Below are positions 39,060 to 47,892 of a stretch of 64,000 nucleotides of DNA, piece by piece; within the stretch, counting starts at the first letter, position 1; each line of letters opens with the position of its first letter. The notes beneath the pieces were generated by a model, which worked only from the letters and a program-made list of their open reading frames with translations, searched no databases and was not told the DNA's origin. The stretch is from NCBI RefSeq assembly GCF_020524005.1, contig NZ_JAIVKK010000007.1, positions 124,001 through 188,000 of the forward strand, read 5' to 3'. This stretch comes from Microbulbifer aggregans (lineage in GTDB: Bacteria; Pseudomonadota; Gammaproteobacteria; Pseudomonadales; Cellvibrionaceae). A program made the position numbers and the translations under genes.

Positions 39060-40589
39060 TTATTGTTTCTGAAGACCGTACTTAACAACTTTCTCAATCA
39101 GAGAGCGGTGACTCGGCATCTGCCCCACCAACTGCTGAGATATTTTCTCAACATGGCTGGCAACCCGGCTTCGCCTATCGATGATCTCTTCAGAAACATC
39201 TGAAATCGCGGTCGAATACTGCATCCCGTACAAAACGTAGAGAAAATTTTCAACATCGAATATTTCAAATTTACTAAAGAAATCAAGATGTGATGGATGT
39301 CTGCTTTCCCACAAATTCAAGCGTTCCTGCAAATTCTTCGGAATGGAATCTTCCGCCCGATTGTCCACCCAAAAATCAGAGTCCTGCCGGTCAGAAATAC
39401 AGTAATGCATTTTTATAAACTCTATAACTCGATCCCAGCTATAACCCAAGGTTTTATTGTATTGATGAGAAAACGTCGGAATATCACTAACCACTCTCGG
39501 GAATCGCTCTGCAAGAAACCTGGCCGCAAAATCCGTTAACAGGATTGAGGTCGCCTCCAGTGGCTCTACAAACCCCTGCGCCAATCCCAGGGCCACACAG
39601 TTTGCTTTCCAGAAAACCTCTCTACACCCGACTTTCATCGGGATTTTTCGATACGCCAAGGCTCCGGGCTCCACACCCAAATAGTGATGCAGTTTTCTCT
39701 CCGCCTCTACATCACTCATGTGCCCAGAAGAATAGACAAACCCAACACCGCGACGAGCAGGTAGAGCAATATCCCAAATCCAGCCAGCCTGATGTGCGGT
39801 CGCTATGGTATAGGGCGGAATTTCCTCGTCTTCTGCAGTTGGGACCTGTACGACTAGCGCGGAGTCCACCAGCAAGCAGTCACTCTTTTTCTCAAATTTC
39901 ACGCCGAGCTTCTGCCCCAACAGGAAACATGAAAATCCTGTCGCATCAATATAGAAATCGAACTCTAATTTCCCCAATTCACGTGTAACCAGGCTTTCAA
40001 TCAGCCCCGCCGCTCCAATATTCGCATCGGTAACATTTGCACTCAGGTACTCAACTCCGAATTTCTCCATGGCATTGTCTTTGAGTAAGGCTGCGAATTT
40101 TTTCGCATCAAAGTGGTAAGCATAGGTGCTATCACCCTGATACTCTGGACTGGTAATGCGCTTAGGCCCCAGACCGGCATCACATAATGCGGCTTGCGCC
40201 GAAACAGTGTCGGCGAAACTTTTCCCACCCTTCCCAGACAGCCAAAACTCGGTTAAATCCTCACCAAACGGGAATGGATAATCAAAAAGGTGGTAATAAC
40301 TATTCCCTTCGCCGTGCCTATCCTTATCAAGCCAGTTCACATACTTGATAGCCTGCTTAAAGCTGACATCGCAACGCCGTATAAAATCAGTTTCACTGAT
40401 CCCAAACTGCCTGAGTGAGTCTCGGATTGTAGGTACAGTACCCTCACCAACACCAATAACGGGAATATCCGGTGATTCAATTAATGTGATATCAATACCC
40501 GGCTCCCCGCCAAGTACTCGTCCTAAATGGTTAGCAGCTAACCAGCCAGCAGTACCGCCGCCAACAATCGCTATCTTCGAGATACGCAC
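39060..40589 (-). CDS. Flavin-dependent halogenase homologue (tryptophan halogenase family), copy A
   Basis: A 509-residue FAD protein with GGGTAGW (10-16), K78 in VSFKQAIKYVNW and E345 in VEPLEAT, the positions of the halogenase catalytic Lys and Glu. The tunnel motif reads WIWDIA (270-275) instead of WxWxIP. It starts with GTG at 40589 behind AAAGGTG; an ATG four bases upstream is out of frame. The 39100-40600 stretch is visibly richer in A and T than the housekeeping genes around it, hinting at acquisition by transfer. It lies downstream of the TonB receptor, but a strong terminator separates them. Function as for copy B: an unproven halogenase or flavin monooxygenase. Confidence 0.88.
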   Translation of the reverse strand: MRISKIAIVGGGTAGWLAANHLGRVLGGEPGIDITLIESPDIPVIGVGEGTVPTIRDSLRQFGISETDFIRRCDVSFKQAIKYVNWLDKDRHGEGNSYYHLFDYPFPFGEDLTEFWLSGKGGKSFADTVSAQAALCDAGLGPKRITSPEYQGDSTYAYHFDAKKFAALLKDNAMEKFGVEYLSANVTDANIGAAGLIESLVTRELGKLEFDFYIDATGFSCFLLGQKLGVKFEKKSDCLLVDSALVVQVPTAEDEEIPPYTIATAHQAGWIWDIALPARRGVGFVYSSGHMSDVEAERKLHHYLGVEPGALAYRKIPMKVGCREVFWKANCVALGLAQGFVEPLEATSILLTDFAARFLAERFPRVVSDIPTFSHQYNKTLGYSWDRVIEFIKMHYCISDRQDSDFWVDNRAEDSIPKNLQERLNLWESRHPSHLDFFSKFEIFDVENFLYVLYGMQYSTAISDVSEEIIDRRSRVASHVEKISQQLVGQMPSHRSLIEKVVKYGLQKQ

Positions 40590-40636
40590 GCCATCACCTT
40601 TGAGCTTTCTTTTTCCTACTTTTACCTGCTAATAAC

Positions 40637-40666
40637 AAAAAAACCCAGCCTAAGCTGGGTTTTTTT
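40637..40666 (-). terminator. Intrinsic terminator after the TonB receptor gene
   Basis: AAAAAAACCCAGC pairs with GCTGGGTTTTTTT over a CTAA loop, 24 bases past the receptor stop. Symmetric T-runs make it efficient on the minus strand. Expression of the halogenase genes therefore needs read-through or a promoter in 40590-40636. Confidence 0.93.
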
Positions 40667-40690
40667 GTACCACATTTGAATGTGAAGAAC

Positions 40691-43297
40691 TTAGAAGCGG
40701 TAGTTTACACCTGCTTTAAAGCGAGCTTCACCTTCATAGGAGTACGCAGGGTAGCCGTCGGAAGTACGCCAGAAAGTAGCATCACCCTGGTCACGACCCA
40801 CCTGGATGGAGTCTTCCTCCAGCAGGTTCGTCACGTCGAAGGTAACATCCAGATTCTCCATGGCATACCATACGAAGCTCAGGTCCAGAGTACCAAAGTC
40901 CTGGTGCTCACGGTTACCGTAGAAGCCGATCTCACGGATCATGTACTCAGAGCGCCAGTTATAGGCAGCGCGCGCCGAGAACATATCGTTCTCATAGTAA
41001 CCAACAAGGTTTACGGTGTGCTTAGAGCTGTCACTGAATACCGCATTTCCATCTTCGAAGTTGCTAGCATCGGCCTCTGCATCAGCCCAAGTGTAGTTAA
41101 CGGCAGTACCAAAACCGTTGTCGAAAGCGTGCTGAAGCTGGAATTCGATACCGTCGATAGTACCGCCGCTACCATCTACCAAGCCTTGTACAAGCCAGTT
41201 GTCTTCACCAGTGTCTGGAGACACAATGCCAATGGACTGATTCGGGGTGTTACCGAAGGTGGTAAAGTTACTTACATCTTTGACGAAGTAAGCAACACCG
41301 AACATGTCGTCATCACCGTAGTACCACTCGAAACCGAAATCAGCCTGAGAAGCTTTGTAGGGCTTCAGCGCGACATTACCTTTGGTAACCTGCTCATTGC
41401 CCGGAATCTTGTCCTGATAGCCCGCCAATGCTGAGTTAGCAAACATGTCATTGTAGTTAGGACGTGAAATCACCTGAGCTGCAGTGAAGCGCAACAGCAT
41501 GTCTTCACTCAGTTCCATCTTCAGGTTCATGCTCGGCAGGAAGTCATCGTAAGACGCTTCATCTTTTACCATGGTGTTGGAGTAACCATTGTTGATCCCG
41601 AGAACCGGATCAACCAGGCCGGGCTCCGGTGCGTAGTAGCTACCAGACACATCCGTAGAAATATAACGGACACCAACGTTACCACTAATTGCGCCTGACT
41701 CGAACTCAGCCATCGCATAGATGGCAAGATTATCTTCTTCGAGATCAACTGCAGAGGAGCGATCCTCAGCCCAGCCGGTAATCTTCGACTTGGTGTAGGC
41801 AACCATAGCATCGCCATTCGGCGCCGGGTATGAGATACCGCCCGCGTCGACAGTGCTGTTACCATCCACAAACAGTGAAGGGTCTACAATTTCAGCTTCA
41901 ACCGCACCATCATAATCTTCGAACAGCGGTCGGAACTGCGACTGCTCTACGGCGTGAGAAGAGTAACGCAGACCAGTTTTCAGCGCGTAAACAGGGCCAG
42001 CATCCACTTTGAAGGTCAAATCACCTTGGAAATACTGTTCTTCATCGCTGTTGGGCTGACGAACCACCTCACCAGTTTGCAGGCCTTCCCAGCCAGCATA
42101 ATTACCCGCAGTCGGCAGATCGGCCAGATCCATGCTCGGATCGAAACCATAGCCGATTTCACTGCCGGTTGCGTCAATTACACCATCAGTGCTGCTAGTG
42201 GTGTTCAGGTAAGCCACGTTGGTTTCGAAGCTGGTACCACCAGTCGCTTCAGTGGTGCCTGCTACTGCCTCGAATTTCACCGCGTCAGTTTCGTAAGTGA
42301 ACCAAGCGTCAGTAGTCTTGGACTCCATGGTGCCCAGACGCGGGCGAACATCCCAGAATGACTGGCCGGCAGCGCCGTCGGAAGAGTCACACAGAACAGG
42401 AGCGCCCTGGGCATTGTATTCACAGTTATTCAGGTCCTGCGGAATCCAAATAGAAGCATTGACGTTGTCCGCCACCAACTCCAGATTCATGTGGTGCAGG
42501 CCGAAATCAATTTCATCAGTCGGCGCAAACTGCAAAGTAGCATCGAAAGCCGTGCGCTCACGAGTCTGCTGGAATACGGTCGGCGCGATACGGCCACCCC
42601 AAGAAGGCAGACCTTCCTGACCACGGCGCACAAGACTGTATTCAGAGGCAGCCGCAGCAACCATTACACCAAAGGTTTCAGCGTCGTTTTTAAAGCTGTA
42701 CAGACCGGAGAGCGCAGGATCCACTTCTTCTGAAGAGGTGCCGTAAGTGCTGGAGGCTGACAGGAAAACACTGTTGGCTTCCAGGTCCAGCGGGCGACGG
42801 GTTTTAACGTTTACAGTACCGCCAACGCCACCTTCAACAAGGTCAGCTTGGGAAGACTTGTATACGTCTATGCCAGCAATCAGCTCTGGTGGCAGCATAG
42901 AGTAGTTGAACGAGCGGTCGATAGCCTGCTGGGAATACCAACCGGTCGAAGCTACGCTCTGTCCGTTCAGAGTGGTCAGGGTCAGCTGGTTGCTGGCACC
43001 ACGAATAGAAACTGCGTCACCCTCACCAAACTGGCGAGAAACGGAAACGCCCGGGATACGACCCAGAGCTTCCGCAACGTTGGTGTCCGGGAACTTACCA
43101 ATATCTTCTGCGGATACTGCGTCGACCATACCGGTCGCATCACGCTTGATATTCATTGCATCTTGCAGTGCTCCACGAATACCGGTAACGGTAATTTCTT
43201 CCAGAGCTGCATCCTGTGCAACTGCCAGCGGAGCCACCAGGCTACCACCGAGAACAGCCGCGCTGATCGAGAGAGCGAGTTTGTTGCGCTTAAGCAT
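40691..43297 (-). CDS. TonB-dependent outer-membrane receptor (TonB-Xanth-Caul type)
   Basis: An 868-residue outer-membrane transporter. A signal peptide (MLKRNKLALSISAAVLGGSL, cut after VAQ) is followed by a TonB-box-like EEITVTG. The plug domain has EDIGKFPDTNVAEALGRIPG and RGASNQLTLTTLNGQ, and a 22-strand barrel ends in the aromatic terminus ARFKAGVNYRF. This plug wording is typical of the TonB-Xanth-Caul subfamily, whose members take up carbohydrates. Two LacI-type operators upstream, identical in kind to the one before nagK, indicate GlcNAc- or chitooligosaccharide-dependent expression and suggest that such a sugar is the substrate (inference). The GGAAGGGG ribosome binding site is strong. 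Confidence 0.95.
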   Translation of the reverse strand: MLKRNKLALSISAAVLGGSLVAPLAVAQDAALEEITVTGIRGALQDAMNIKRDATGMVDAVSAEDIGKFPDTNVAEALGRIPGVSVSRQFGEGDAVSIRGASNQLTLTTLNGQSVASTGWYSQQAIDRSFNYSMLPPELIAGIDVYKSSQADLVEGGVGGTVNVKTRRPLDLEANSVFLSASSTYGTSSEEVDPALSGLYSFKNDAETFGVMVAAAASEYSLVRRGQEGLPSWGGRIAPTVFQQTRERTAFDATLQFAPTDEIDFGLHHMNLELVADNVNASIWIPQDLNNCEYNAQGAPVLCDSSDGAAGQSFWDVRPRLGTMESKTTDAWFTYETDAVKFEAVAGTTEATGGTSFETNVAYLNTTSSTDGVIDATGSEIGYGFDPSMDLADLPTAGNYAGWEGLQTGEVVRQPNSDEEQYFQGDLTFKVDAGPVYALKTGLRYSSHAVEQSQFRPLFEDYDGAVEAEIVDPSLFVDGNSTVDAGGISYPAPNGDAMVAYTKSKITGWAEDRSSAVDLEEDNLAIYAMAEFESGAISGNVGVRYISTDVSGSYYAPEPGLVDPVLGINNGYSNTMVKDEASYDDFLPSMNLKMELSEDMLLRFTAAQVISRPNYNDMFANSALAGYQDKIPGNEQVTKGNVALKPYKASQADFGFEWYYGDDDMFGVAYFVKDVSNFTTFGNTPNQSIGIVSPDTGEDNWLVQGLVDGSGGTIDGIEFQLQHAFDNGFGTAVNYTWADAEADASNFEDGNAVFSDSSKHTVNLVGYYENDMFSARAAYNWRSEYMIREIGFYGNREHQDFGTLDLSFVWYAMENLDVTFDVTNLLEEDSIQVGRDQGDATFWRTSDGYPAYSYEGEARFKAGVNYRF

Positions 43298-43368
43298 CGA
43301 TTTCCCCTTCCTTTTTTATAGATATAAAGGTTTGGTTAGAAACTTTTTATTCACCTTGTACCGCCAAA

Positions 43369-43382
43369 TGATAGCGCTGTCA
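43369..43382. promoter_or_regulatory. LacI/NagR-type operator, receptor-proximal
   Basis: TGATAGCGCTGTCA, a near-palindrome with centre CG, flanked by AA on the left. It differs from the nagK and pgi sites only at purine/pyrimidine-degenerate positions. It lies 72 bases upstream of the receptor ATG. Confidence 0.85.
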
Positions 43383-43392
43383 CTGATTTGTA

Positions 43393-43406
43393 TGATAGCG
43401 CTGTCA
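43393..43406. promoter_or_regulatory. LacI/NagR-type operator, receptor-distal
   Basis: A second TGATAGCGCTGTCA, identical to the first copy and starting exactly 24 bases from it. It is flanked by TA and TT. Confidence 0.85.
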
Positions 43407-43713
43407 TTCTCATGACCGACAATACACACAAAAAAAATAAAAAGCTACTGCCCAAAAGGGCGAATAGAGGGGTTCTTTGCAACAAACCGCAACCAAAACT
43501 GCCCGTTGTGACTATTGTTCAACTCAGCAAAAAACAACATAAAACCCCAAAAACACAGAAAAACCAAAATTAAAAACCTCAAAACAGGATATTTACCAGC
43601 ATTATCTGTCGGGAAGGTCGGGATTTATCAATTGATTCAGCCACGACATTCCGTTGAGACGAAATAACACGAATCGGTGGAGCGTTTTTCAGACGAGACA
43701 GGAGGGGGGGGGA

Positions 43714-43739
43714 CCACTCCCCCTCGACAAGGGGAGTGG
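43714..43739 (-). terminator. Hairpin after pyk
   Basis: CCACTCCCC (43714-43722) pairs with GGGGAGTGG (43731-43739) over an eight-base loop, 21 bases past the pyk stop. On the minus strand it is followed by a C-run rather than T, so termination would be atypical. Confidence 0.5.
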
Positions 43740-43759
43740 GGGACGTATCAGTAAAGGAA

Positions 43760-45196
43760 TTACTCGATTTCTTTGATACGCATGGAGCTGGTGCCACCGC
43801 CAATATTCAGGCGCTCACCTTGGGTGATCAGTACCCGCTGACCTTTCTGAAGATCAATGCGGGCGCCCAGCACTTCGATAATGGCATCAGTCAGGTGACC
43901 TAGCGGTACTGAAGCCGGGTCAAACTCGATCGGCTCCACTCCGCGCAGCACAACCAGCTGGCGTGCGACCTGCGGGTGACGGGTCAGCGCAAAGATGGGC
44001 AGCTGGGAGGTAGCCCGTGACATGATCCGGGGGGTACGGCCAGATTCAGTCAGCGCCGCAACCGCACACAGGTTTTCCACCCGCGCCGCAGATTCAATGG
44101 CCGCCTGAGCGATCACGGTATCAATGCGCTCGGAGCCTGACTTGCTCACCGCGGGACGGGGAGTAGTACCCAGGTACTGCTCTGCACCAACCACTACTTC
44201 TGCCATGGACTCCACTGCAGCGACCGGGAAGTCACCGGCAGCAGTTTCAGCTGACAGCATTACGGCATCGGTACCATCGAGTACGGCATTCGCCACATCC
44301 ATTACTTCCGCGCGGGTTGGCGTCGGGCTGGTAATCATCGACTCCATCATCTGAGTGGCCGTAATCACACCGCGATTCAGGGCGTTGGCACGGCCAATCA
44401 GTTTTTTCTGCACACCGACCAGAGCTGCATCGCCAATTTCCACGCCCAGGTCGCCACGGGCAACCATGATGACATCGGAAGCGAGAATGATCTCATCCAT
44501 CTGCTTGTCATCACCGACCGCTTCCGCACGCTCGACCTTGGCCACGATTGCCGCATTGCTACCCTCTTCCCGCATGGCCTTGCGCGCAATTTCCAGGTCC
44601 TCACCACTGCGCGGAAAACTGACCGCAAGGAAATCCACATCCAGCTCGGCCGCGAGCTTGATGTCCTGGTAATCTTTTTCGGTCAAAGCCGGCGCAGAAA
44701 GACCACCACCCAACAGGTTAATACCTTTATTGTTGGACAACTTGCCGCCCTGCAGTACGCGACAAAACAGTTTGCTATTGGTACCGCCGGTTACTTCCAG
44801 GCGAATCTTGCCGTCATCCAGCAACAGAATGTTACCCGGCTTGCAGTCTGCGATCAGAGACGGGTAATCCACACCGACGCGCTGCTGGTTACCGCCCTCT
44901 TTCGGACAGTCGGCGTCCAGTGTGAACTCGGCATTGTTCTCCAGGAAGATACTGCCTTCCGCAAAGCGCGCAATACGAATTTTCGGTCCTTGCAGGTCAC
45001 CAAGAATGGCTACCAGTCTATTTTGTGCGCTGGCCGCGCGACGCACTTCCTGTACGCGCTTGCGGTGATCGTCAGCGCTGCCGTGGGAGAAATTCAGGCG
45101 AACAACGTTGACGCCCGCGCGGATAATCTCGTCAATAACACGTGGCTTGTCCGTGCCGGGGCCGAGCGTGGCAACGATTTTGGTTTGGCGAATCAT
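43760..45196 (-). CDS. pyk: Pyruvate kinase
   Basis: Pyruvate kinase makes pyruvate and ATP from phosphoenolpyruvate. The 478-residue protein has MIRQTKIVATLGPGTDKPRV at its start, RLNFSHG, the substrate and metal region AVSFPRSGEDLEIARKAM...IVAKVERAEA and MVARGDLGVEIG, and the signature DAVMLSAETAAGDFPVAAVE. Length fits bacterial type II (PykA-like). ATG 45196 begins the conserved N-terminus; the frame runs open 19 codons further to a TTG that lacks support. It is the last gene of the pgi-edd-zwf-pgl-eda-gap-pyk series and closes glycolysis from the Entner-Doudoroff products. Confidence 0.97.
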   Translation of the reverse strand: MIRQTKIVATLGPGTDKPRVIDEIIRAGVNVVRLNFSHGSADDHRKRVQEVRRAASAQNRLVAILGDLQGPKIRIARFAEGSIFLENNAEFTLDADCPKEGGNQQRVGVDYPSLIADCKPGNILLLDDGKIRLEVTGGTNSKLFCRVLQGGKLSNNKGINLLGGGLSAPALTEKDYQDIKLAAELDVDFLAVSFPRSGEDLEIARKAMREEGSNAAIVAKVERAEAVGDDKQMDEIILASDVIMVARGDLGVEIGDAALVGVQKKLIGRANALNRGVITATQMMESMITSPTPTRAEVMDVANAVLDGTDAVMLSAETAAGDFPVAAVESMAEVVVGAEQYLGTTPRPAVSKSGSERIDTVIAQAAIESAARVENLCAVAALTESGRTPRIMSRATSQLPIFALTRHPQVARQLVVLRGVEPIEFDPASVPLGHLTDAIIEVLGARIDLQKGQRVLITQGERLNIGGGTSSMRIKEIE

Positions 45197-45322
45197 AATT
45201 GAGGGTACTGATTTATTGATTGGGTGTGAGACAGCTATTGTTTTCTTGAGCAACCACTAGCCGGATTGCTTAATTACCGAAGTGAGCATTGCGCCCACTC
45301 CGGTCTGCGCGAAAGATCGCTA

Positions 45323-46360
45323 TCAGGCGACTTCTGCAGCTGCAGCCTTCAGGCTAAGGGCTTCCGCCATGGCAAGGCTGGTATCGAGCATACGGTGAGA
45401 GAAGCCCCACTCGTTGTCATACCACGCCATTACTTTCACCAGGTTGCCATTAACACGGGTGTGGTTGGCATCGAAGTGGCTGGACGCGGATGTGTGGTTG
45501 AAGTCCACGGAAACCAGCGGCTGCTCACAGAAAGACAGCACACCACCTTTAATGGACTCGGAGGCTTCACGTAACACCTGGTTGATTTCCTCTACGGTGG
45601 TCTCGCGGCTGGCAATAAACTGGCAGTCCACCAGGGAAACATTGTTCACCGGTACACGCACCGCCATACCATCCAGCTTACCCTTAAGCTCTGGCAGAAC
45701 CAGGCCAACAGCGGCCGCCGCGCCGGTCTTGGTGGGAATCATATTGTCCGCAGCAGCGCGCGCACGATAGATATCCTTGTGCACAGCATCCTGAGTGTTC
45801 TGATCATTGGTATAGGCATGTACTGTAGTCATGAAACCACGCTCAATACCAACAGCACGGTGCAGAGCCTGTGCAACCGGCGCCAGACAGTTGGTGGTGC
45901 ACGACGCATTGGAAACTACTTTGTGGTCAGCGGTGAGCTTGTCGTCATTCACACCGTAAACTACAGTCAGGTCGGCATCTTTGGAGGGAGCAGAGATCAG
46001 TACCGCCTTGGCACCGGCTTTCATGTGCGCGGATGCCGCTTCCTTGTCGGTAAACAGGCCGGTACATTCCAGCACCAGATCTACTTCCAGTTCGCCCCAG
46101 GGCAGTTCTGCAGGATTGCGCACCTGGCAAACTTTTACGGTATCGCCGCCGATAACCAGGTTCTCTCCCTCCACAGCAACTTCGGTATTGAAGCGACCGT
46201 GAACAGTATCGAAACGGGTCAGGTGTGCATTCGCTTCAACCGGTGCGAGGTCATTAATCGCAACCAGCTGAATACGGTCGTTATAACCGGATTCATAAAT
46301 AGCACGGGTAACATTGCGACCGATACGGCCATATCCATTGATAGCAATTCTGAGTTTCAT
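45323..46360 (-). CDS. gap: Type I glyceraldehyde-3-phosphate dehydrogenase
   Basis: Oxidises glyceraldehyde-3-phosphate to 1,3-bisphosphoglycerate with NAD+. The 345-residue protein has [10 protein letters not shown] (8-17), the NAD-discriminating aspartate D37 in AINDLA and the active cysteine C154 in SNASCTTNC. The pattern [14 protein letters not shown] and [22 protein letters not shown] matches the GAPDH found with Entner-Doudoroff genes in Pseudomonas rather than E. coli GapA. It lies 121 bases after eda, with a hairpin and a palindrome in the gap, so it may have its own promoter. Confidence 0.96.
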   Translation of the reverse strand: MKLRIAINGYGRIGRNVTRAIYESGYNDRIQLVAINDLAPVEANAHLTRFDTVHGRFNTEVAVEGENLVIGGDTVKVCQVRNPAELPWGELEVDLVLECTGLFTDKEAASAHMKAGAKAVLISAPSKDADLTVVYGVNDDKLTADHKVVSNASCTTNCLAPVAQALHRAVGIERGFMTTVHAYTNDQNTQDAVHKDIYRARAAADNMIPTKTGAAAAVGLVLPELKGKLDGMAVRVPVNNVSLVDCQFIASRETTVEEINQVLREASESIKGGVLSFCEQPLVSVDFNHTSASSHFDANHTRVNGNLVKVMAWYDNEWGFSHRMLDTSLAMAEALSLKAAAAEVA

Positions 46361-46405
46361 ATCGCTACACCCTCTGTGAGATTTAATTTATTGAATTTAT
46401 TTCAG

Positions 46406-46435
46406 CATGCGGGCGACCGGCTTCGGGCCCGCATG
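46406..46435 (-). promoter_or_regulatory. Intercistronic hairpin eda-gap
   Basis: CATGCGGGC (46406-46414) pairs with GCCCGCATG (46427-46435) over an 11-base loop. No T-run follows on the minus strand, so it looks like an mRNA processing or stabilising element rather than a terminator. Confidence 0.5.
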
Positions 46436-46439
46436 GTGA

Positions 46440-46455
46440 CAGTTACTTATAACTG
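46440..46455. promoter_or_regulatory. Palindrome upstream of gap
   Basis: CAGTTA-CTTA-TAACTG, a perfect six-base-arm inverted repeat in the eda-gap gap, 80 bases before the gap start. It could be an operator or chance; I do not recognise it as a known box. Confidence 0.3.
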
Positions 46456-46481
46456 CTTGCAGCTTTCCCGCTGCGGTGAAC

Positions 46482-47114
46482 TCATCCCTGCTTGAGGGCT
46501 GAAGCTTCTTTGGCCAGACGTGTAATCTCGGCCCAGTTTTTTTCTACGACCAGCTTGGAGGCCGCCATCCAGGAACCGCCAACACAGACTACGTTCGGCA
46601 GCGCCAGGTAGCTCGAGGCATTCGACGGGCTTACACCTCCTGTCGGGCAGAACTTCACTTGCGGCAAAGGACCACCGATAGATTTCAGCATTGGCACGCC
46701 ACCGGCGGCTTCTGCCGGGAAAAATTTCTGGTAGCGATATCCACGCTCCAGAAGACGCATTACTTCGGAGGGATTTGCAGCGCCAGGCAACAATGGCACA
46801 GTGCTGTTATCCGCTGCATCGAGCAGTGCTTCGGTTGCACCGGGGCTAACCATGAAAGTCGCACCGGCATCCGCCGAGCGCTGTACGTCAGCCGCAGTCA
46901 GTACCGTGCCGGTACCCACGTGCGCATCCGGTAAGTGCTTGGCAATTTCTTCGACGGCTGCCAGTGCGGCTTCGGTGCGCAGCGTAATTTCCAGTACGTT
47001 CAGGCCACCTTCGACCAGAGCTTGTGCCAGCGGTAACGCATCCTTGGCATTCTCAATTACCAGAACCGGAACGACGCCGGCCTGCTCAAGTACTTGTGCG
47101 AGTTGCTTCTGCAT
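46482..47114 (-). CDS. eda: KDPG/KHG aldolase
   Basis: Class I aldolase splitting 2-keto-3-deoxy-6-phosphogluconate into pyruvate and glyceraldehyde-3-phosphate. The 210-residue protein has the catalytic glutamate E42 in LEITLRT, the Schiff-base lysine K130 in YQKFFPAEAAGG and the phosphate site KFCPTGGV. It starts 28 bases after pgl in the Entner-Doudoroff series. Confidence 0.97.
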   Translation of the reverse strand: MQKQLAQVLEQAGVVPVLVIENAKDALPLAQALVEGGLNVLEITLRTEAALAAVEEIAKHLPDAHVGTGTVLTAADVQRSADAGATFMVSPGATEALLDAADNSTVPLLPGAANPSEVMRLLERGYRYQKFFPAEAAGGVPMLKSIGGPLPQVKFCPTGGVSPSNASSYLALPNVVCVGGSWMAASKLVVEKNWAEITRLAKEASALKQG

Positions 47115-47142
47115 ATTTATTGTCCTAATTACTCGTTCCCGA

Positions 47143-47853
47143 TCAGGGCGCCCAATAAACAGTGACCGGTTTCAGGCCCTGTTTGAGAATGCTACGAACC
47201 GGCATTTCCTGCTCATCGTCGCCCAGCAATGCCTGGCGATAGACCTTGAGCTTGTCTTCTCCGGTAATCAGCAATTTGATTTCCTTCGCCTGCAAGATCG
47301 CCGCAAGCGTCAGGGTCATGCGTTCAGTGTGAATGCCGGTTACCGCGCTTTGCTTTGCTGTAATGGCTTTGCAGACCTTATCGGATTTCGGATTCAGAGC
47401 TTCGTCCAGACCCTCCGCATAAGGGAAAAATGAAGCGGTGTGACCGTCATTTCCCATACCCAGAATGCAAACATCGTACGGCTGCGGCAATTCCTGATAC
47501 GCGCGCTCGCACTCCGCTTCACCCTCCAACGGTGTCGCTGCCGGGTTTTTCATTCCCAGGCACGGTGCTTCCGAGGCTTCGTTCTGAAGCAGACTGTTGG
47601 CGATAAACGCGTGGTTACTACCGGCCTCATCCCTTTCAACCCAGCGCTCGTCCACCAGGGCAACATTGATCTGTTGCCAGGGGAGAGGACGCTTGGACAG
47701 GGCGCGATACACCGGCTCCGGCGTGCTGCCACCGGATACCAGAAAGGTCGCCTGGCCGTTCGCCTTAATACCGGCCTGCAGTGCTGCCGCACATTCATCC
47801 GCCAGCGCCAGGGTTAGCCGCTCTCTATCTGTGAAAAATTTTTCTTCGACCAT
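47143..47853 (-). CDS. pgl: 6-phosphogluconolactonase
   Basis: DevB-type lactonase that hydrolyses 6-phosphogluconolactone made by Zwf. The 236-residue protein has the family segments FLVSGGSTPEPVYRALS, VALVDERWV, YDVCILGMGNDGHTASFFP and the late RMTLTLAAILQAKEIKLLITG, typical of the NagB/RpiA-like fold. It lies between zwf (39-base gap) and eda. Confidence 0.95.
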   Translation of the reverse strand: MVEEKFFTDRERLTLALADECAAALQAGIKANGQATFLVSGGSTPEPVYRALSKRPLPWQQINVALVDERWVERDEAGSNHAFIANSLLQNEASEAPCLGMKNPAATPLEGEAECERAYQELPQPYDVCILGMGNDGHTASFFPYAEGLDEALNPKSDKVCKAITAKQSAVTGIHTERMTLTLAAILQAKEIKLLITGEDKLKVYRQALLGDDEQEMPVRSILKQGLKPVTVYWAP

Positions 47854-47892
47854 ATTTCTGAACCGTATATTGGTTGGGACCGCTATTTCCGG

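Larger units (their letters stand above)
43298..43759. other. Intergenic region between pyk and the TonB receptor gene
   Basis: 462 bases without a supported gene. From the right: a GC hairpin just past the pyk stop and a run of nine G (43704-43712); an A-rich stretch (43420-43575) that could act as an UP element; then two operators at 43369-43406 and the receptor ribosome binding site. I could not assign a confident -35/-10 pair for the receptor promoter. Confidence 0.6.

Noticed and set aside
37495..40589. A halogenated secondary-metabolite gene cluster
   Set aside because: No NRPS, PKS, tailoring or resistance genes accompany the halogenase homologues; the neighbours are a TonB receptor and SapC.
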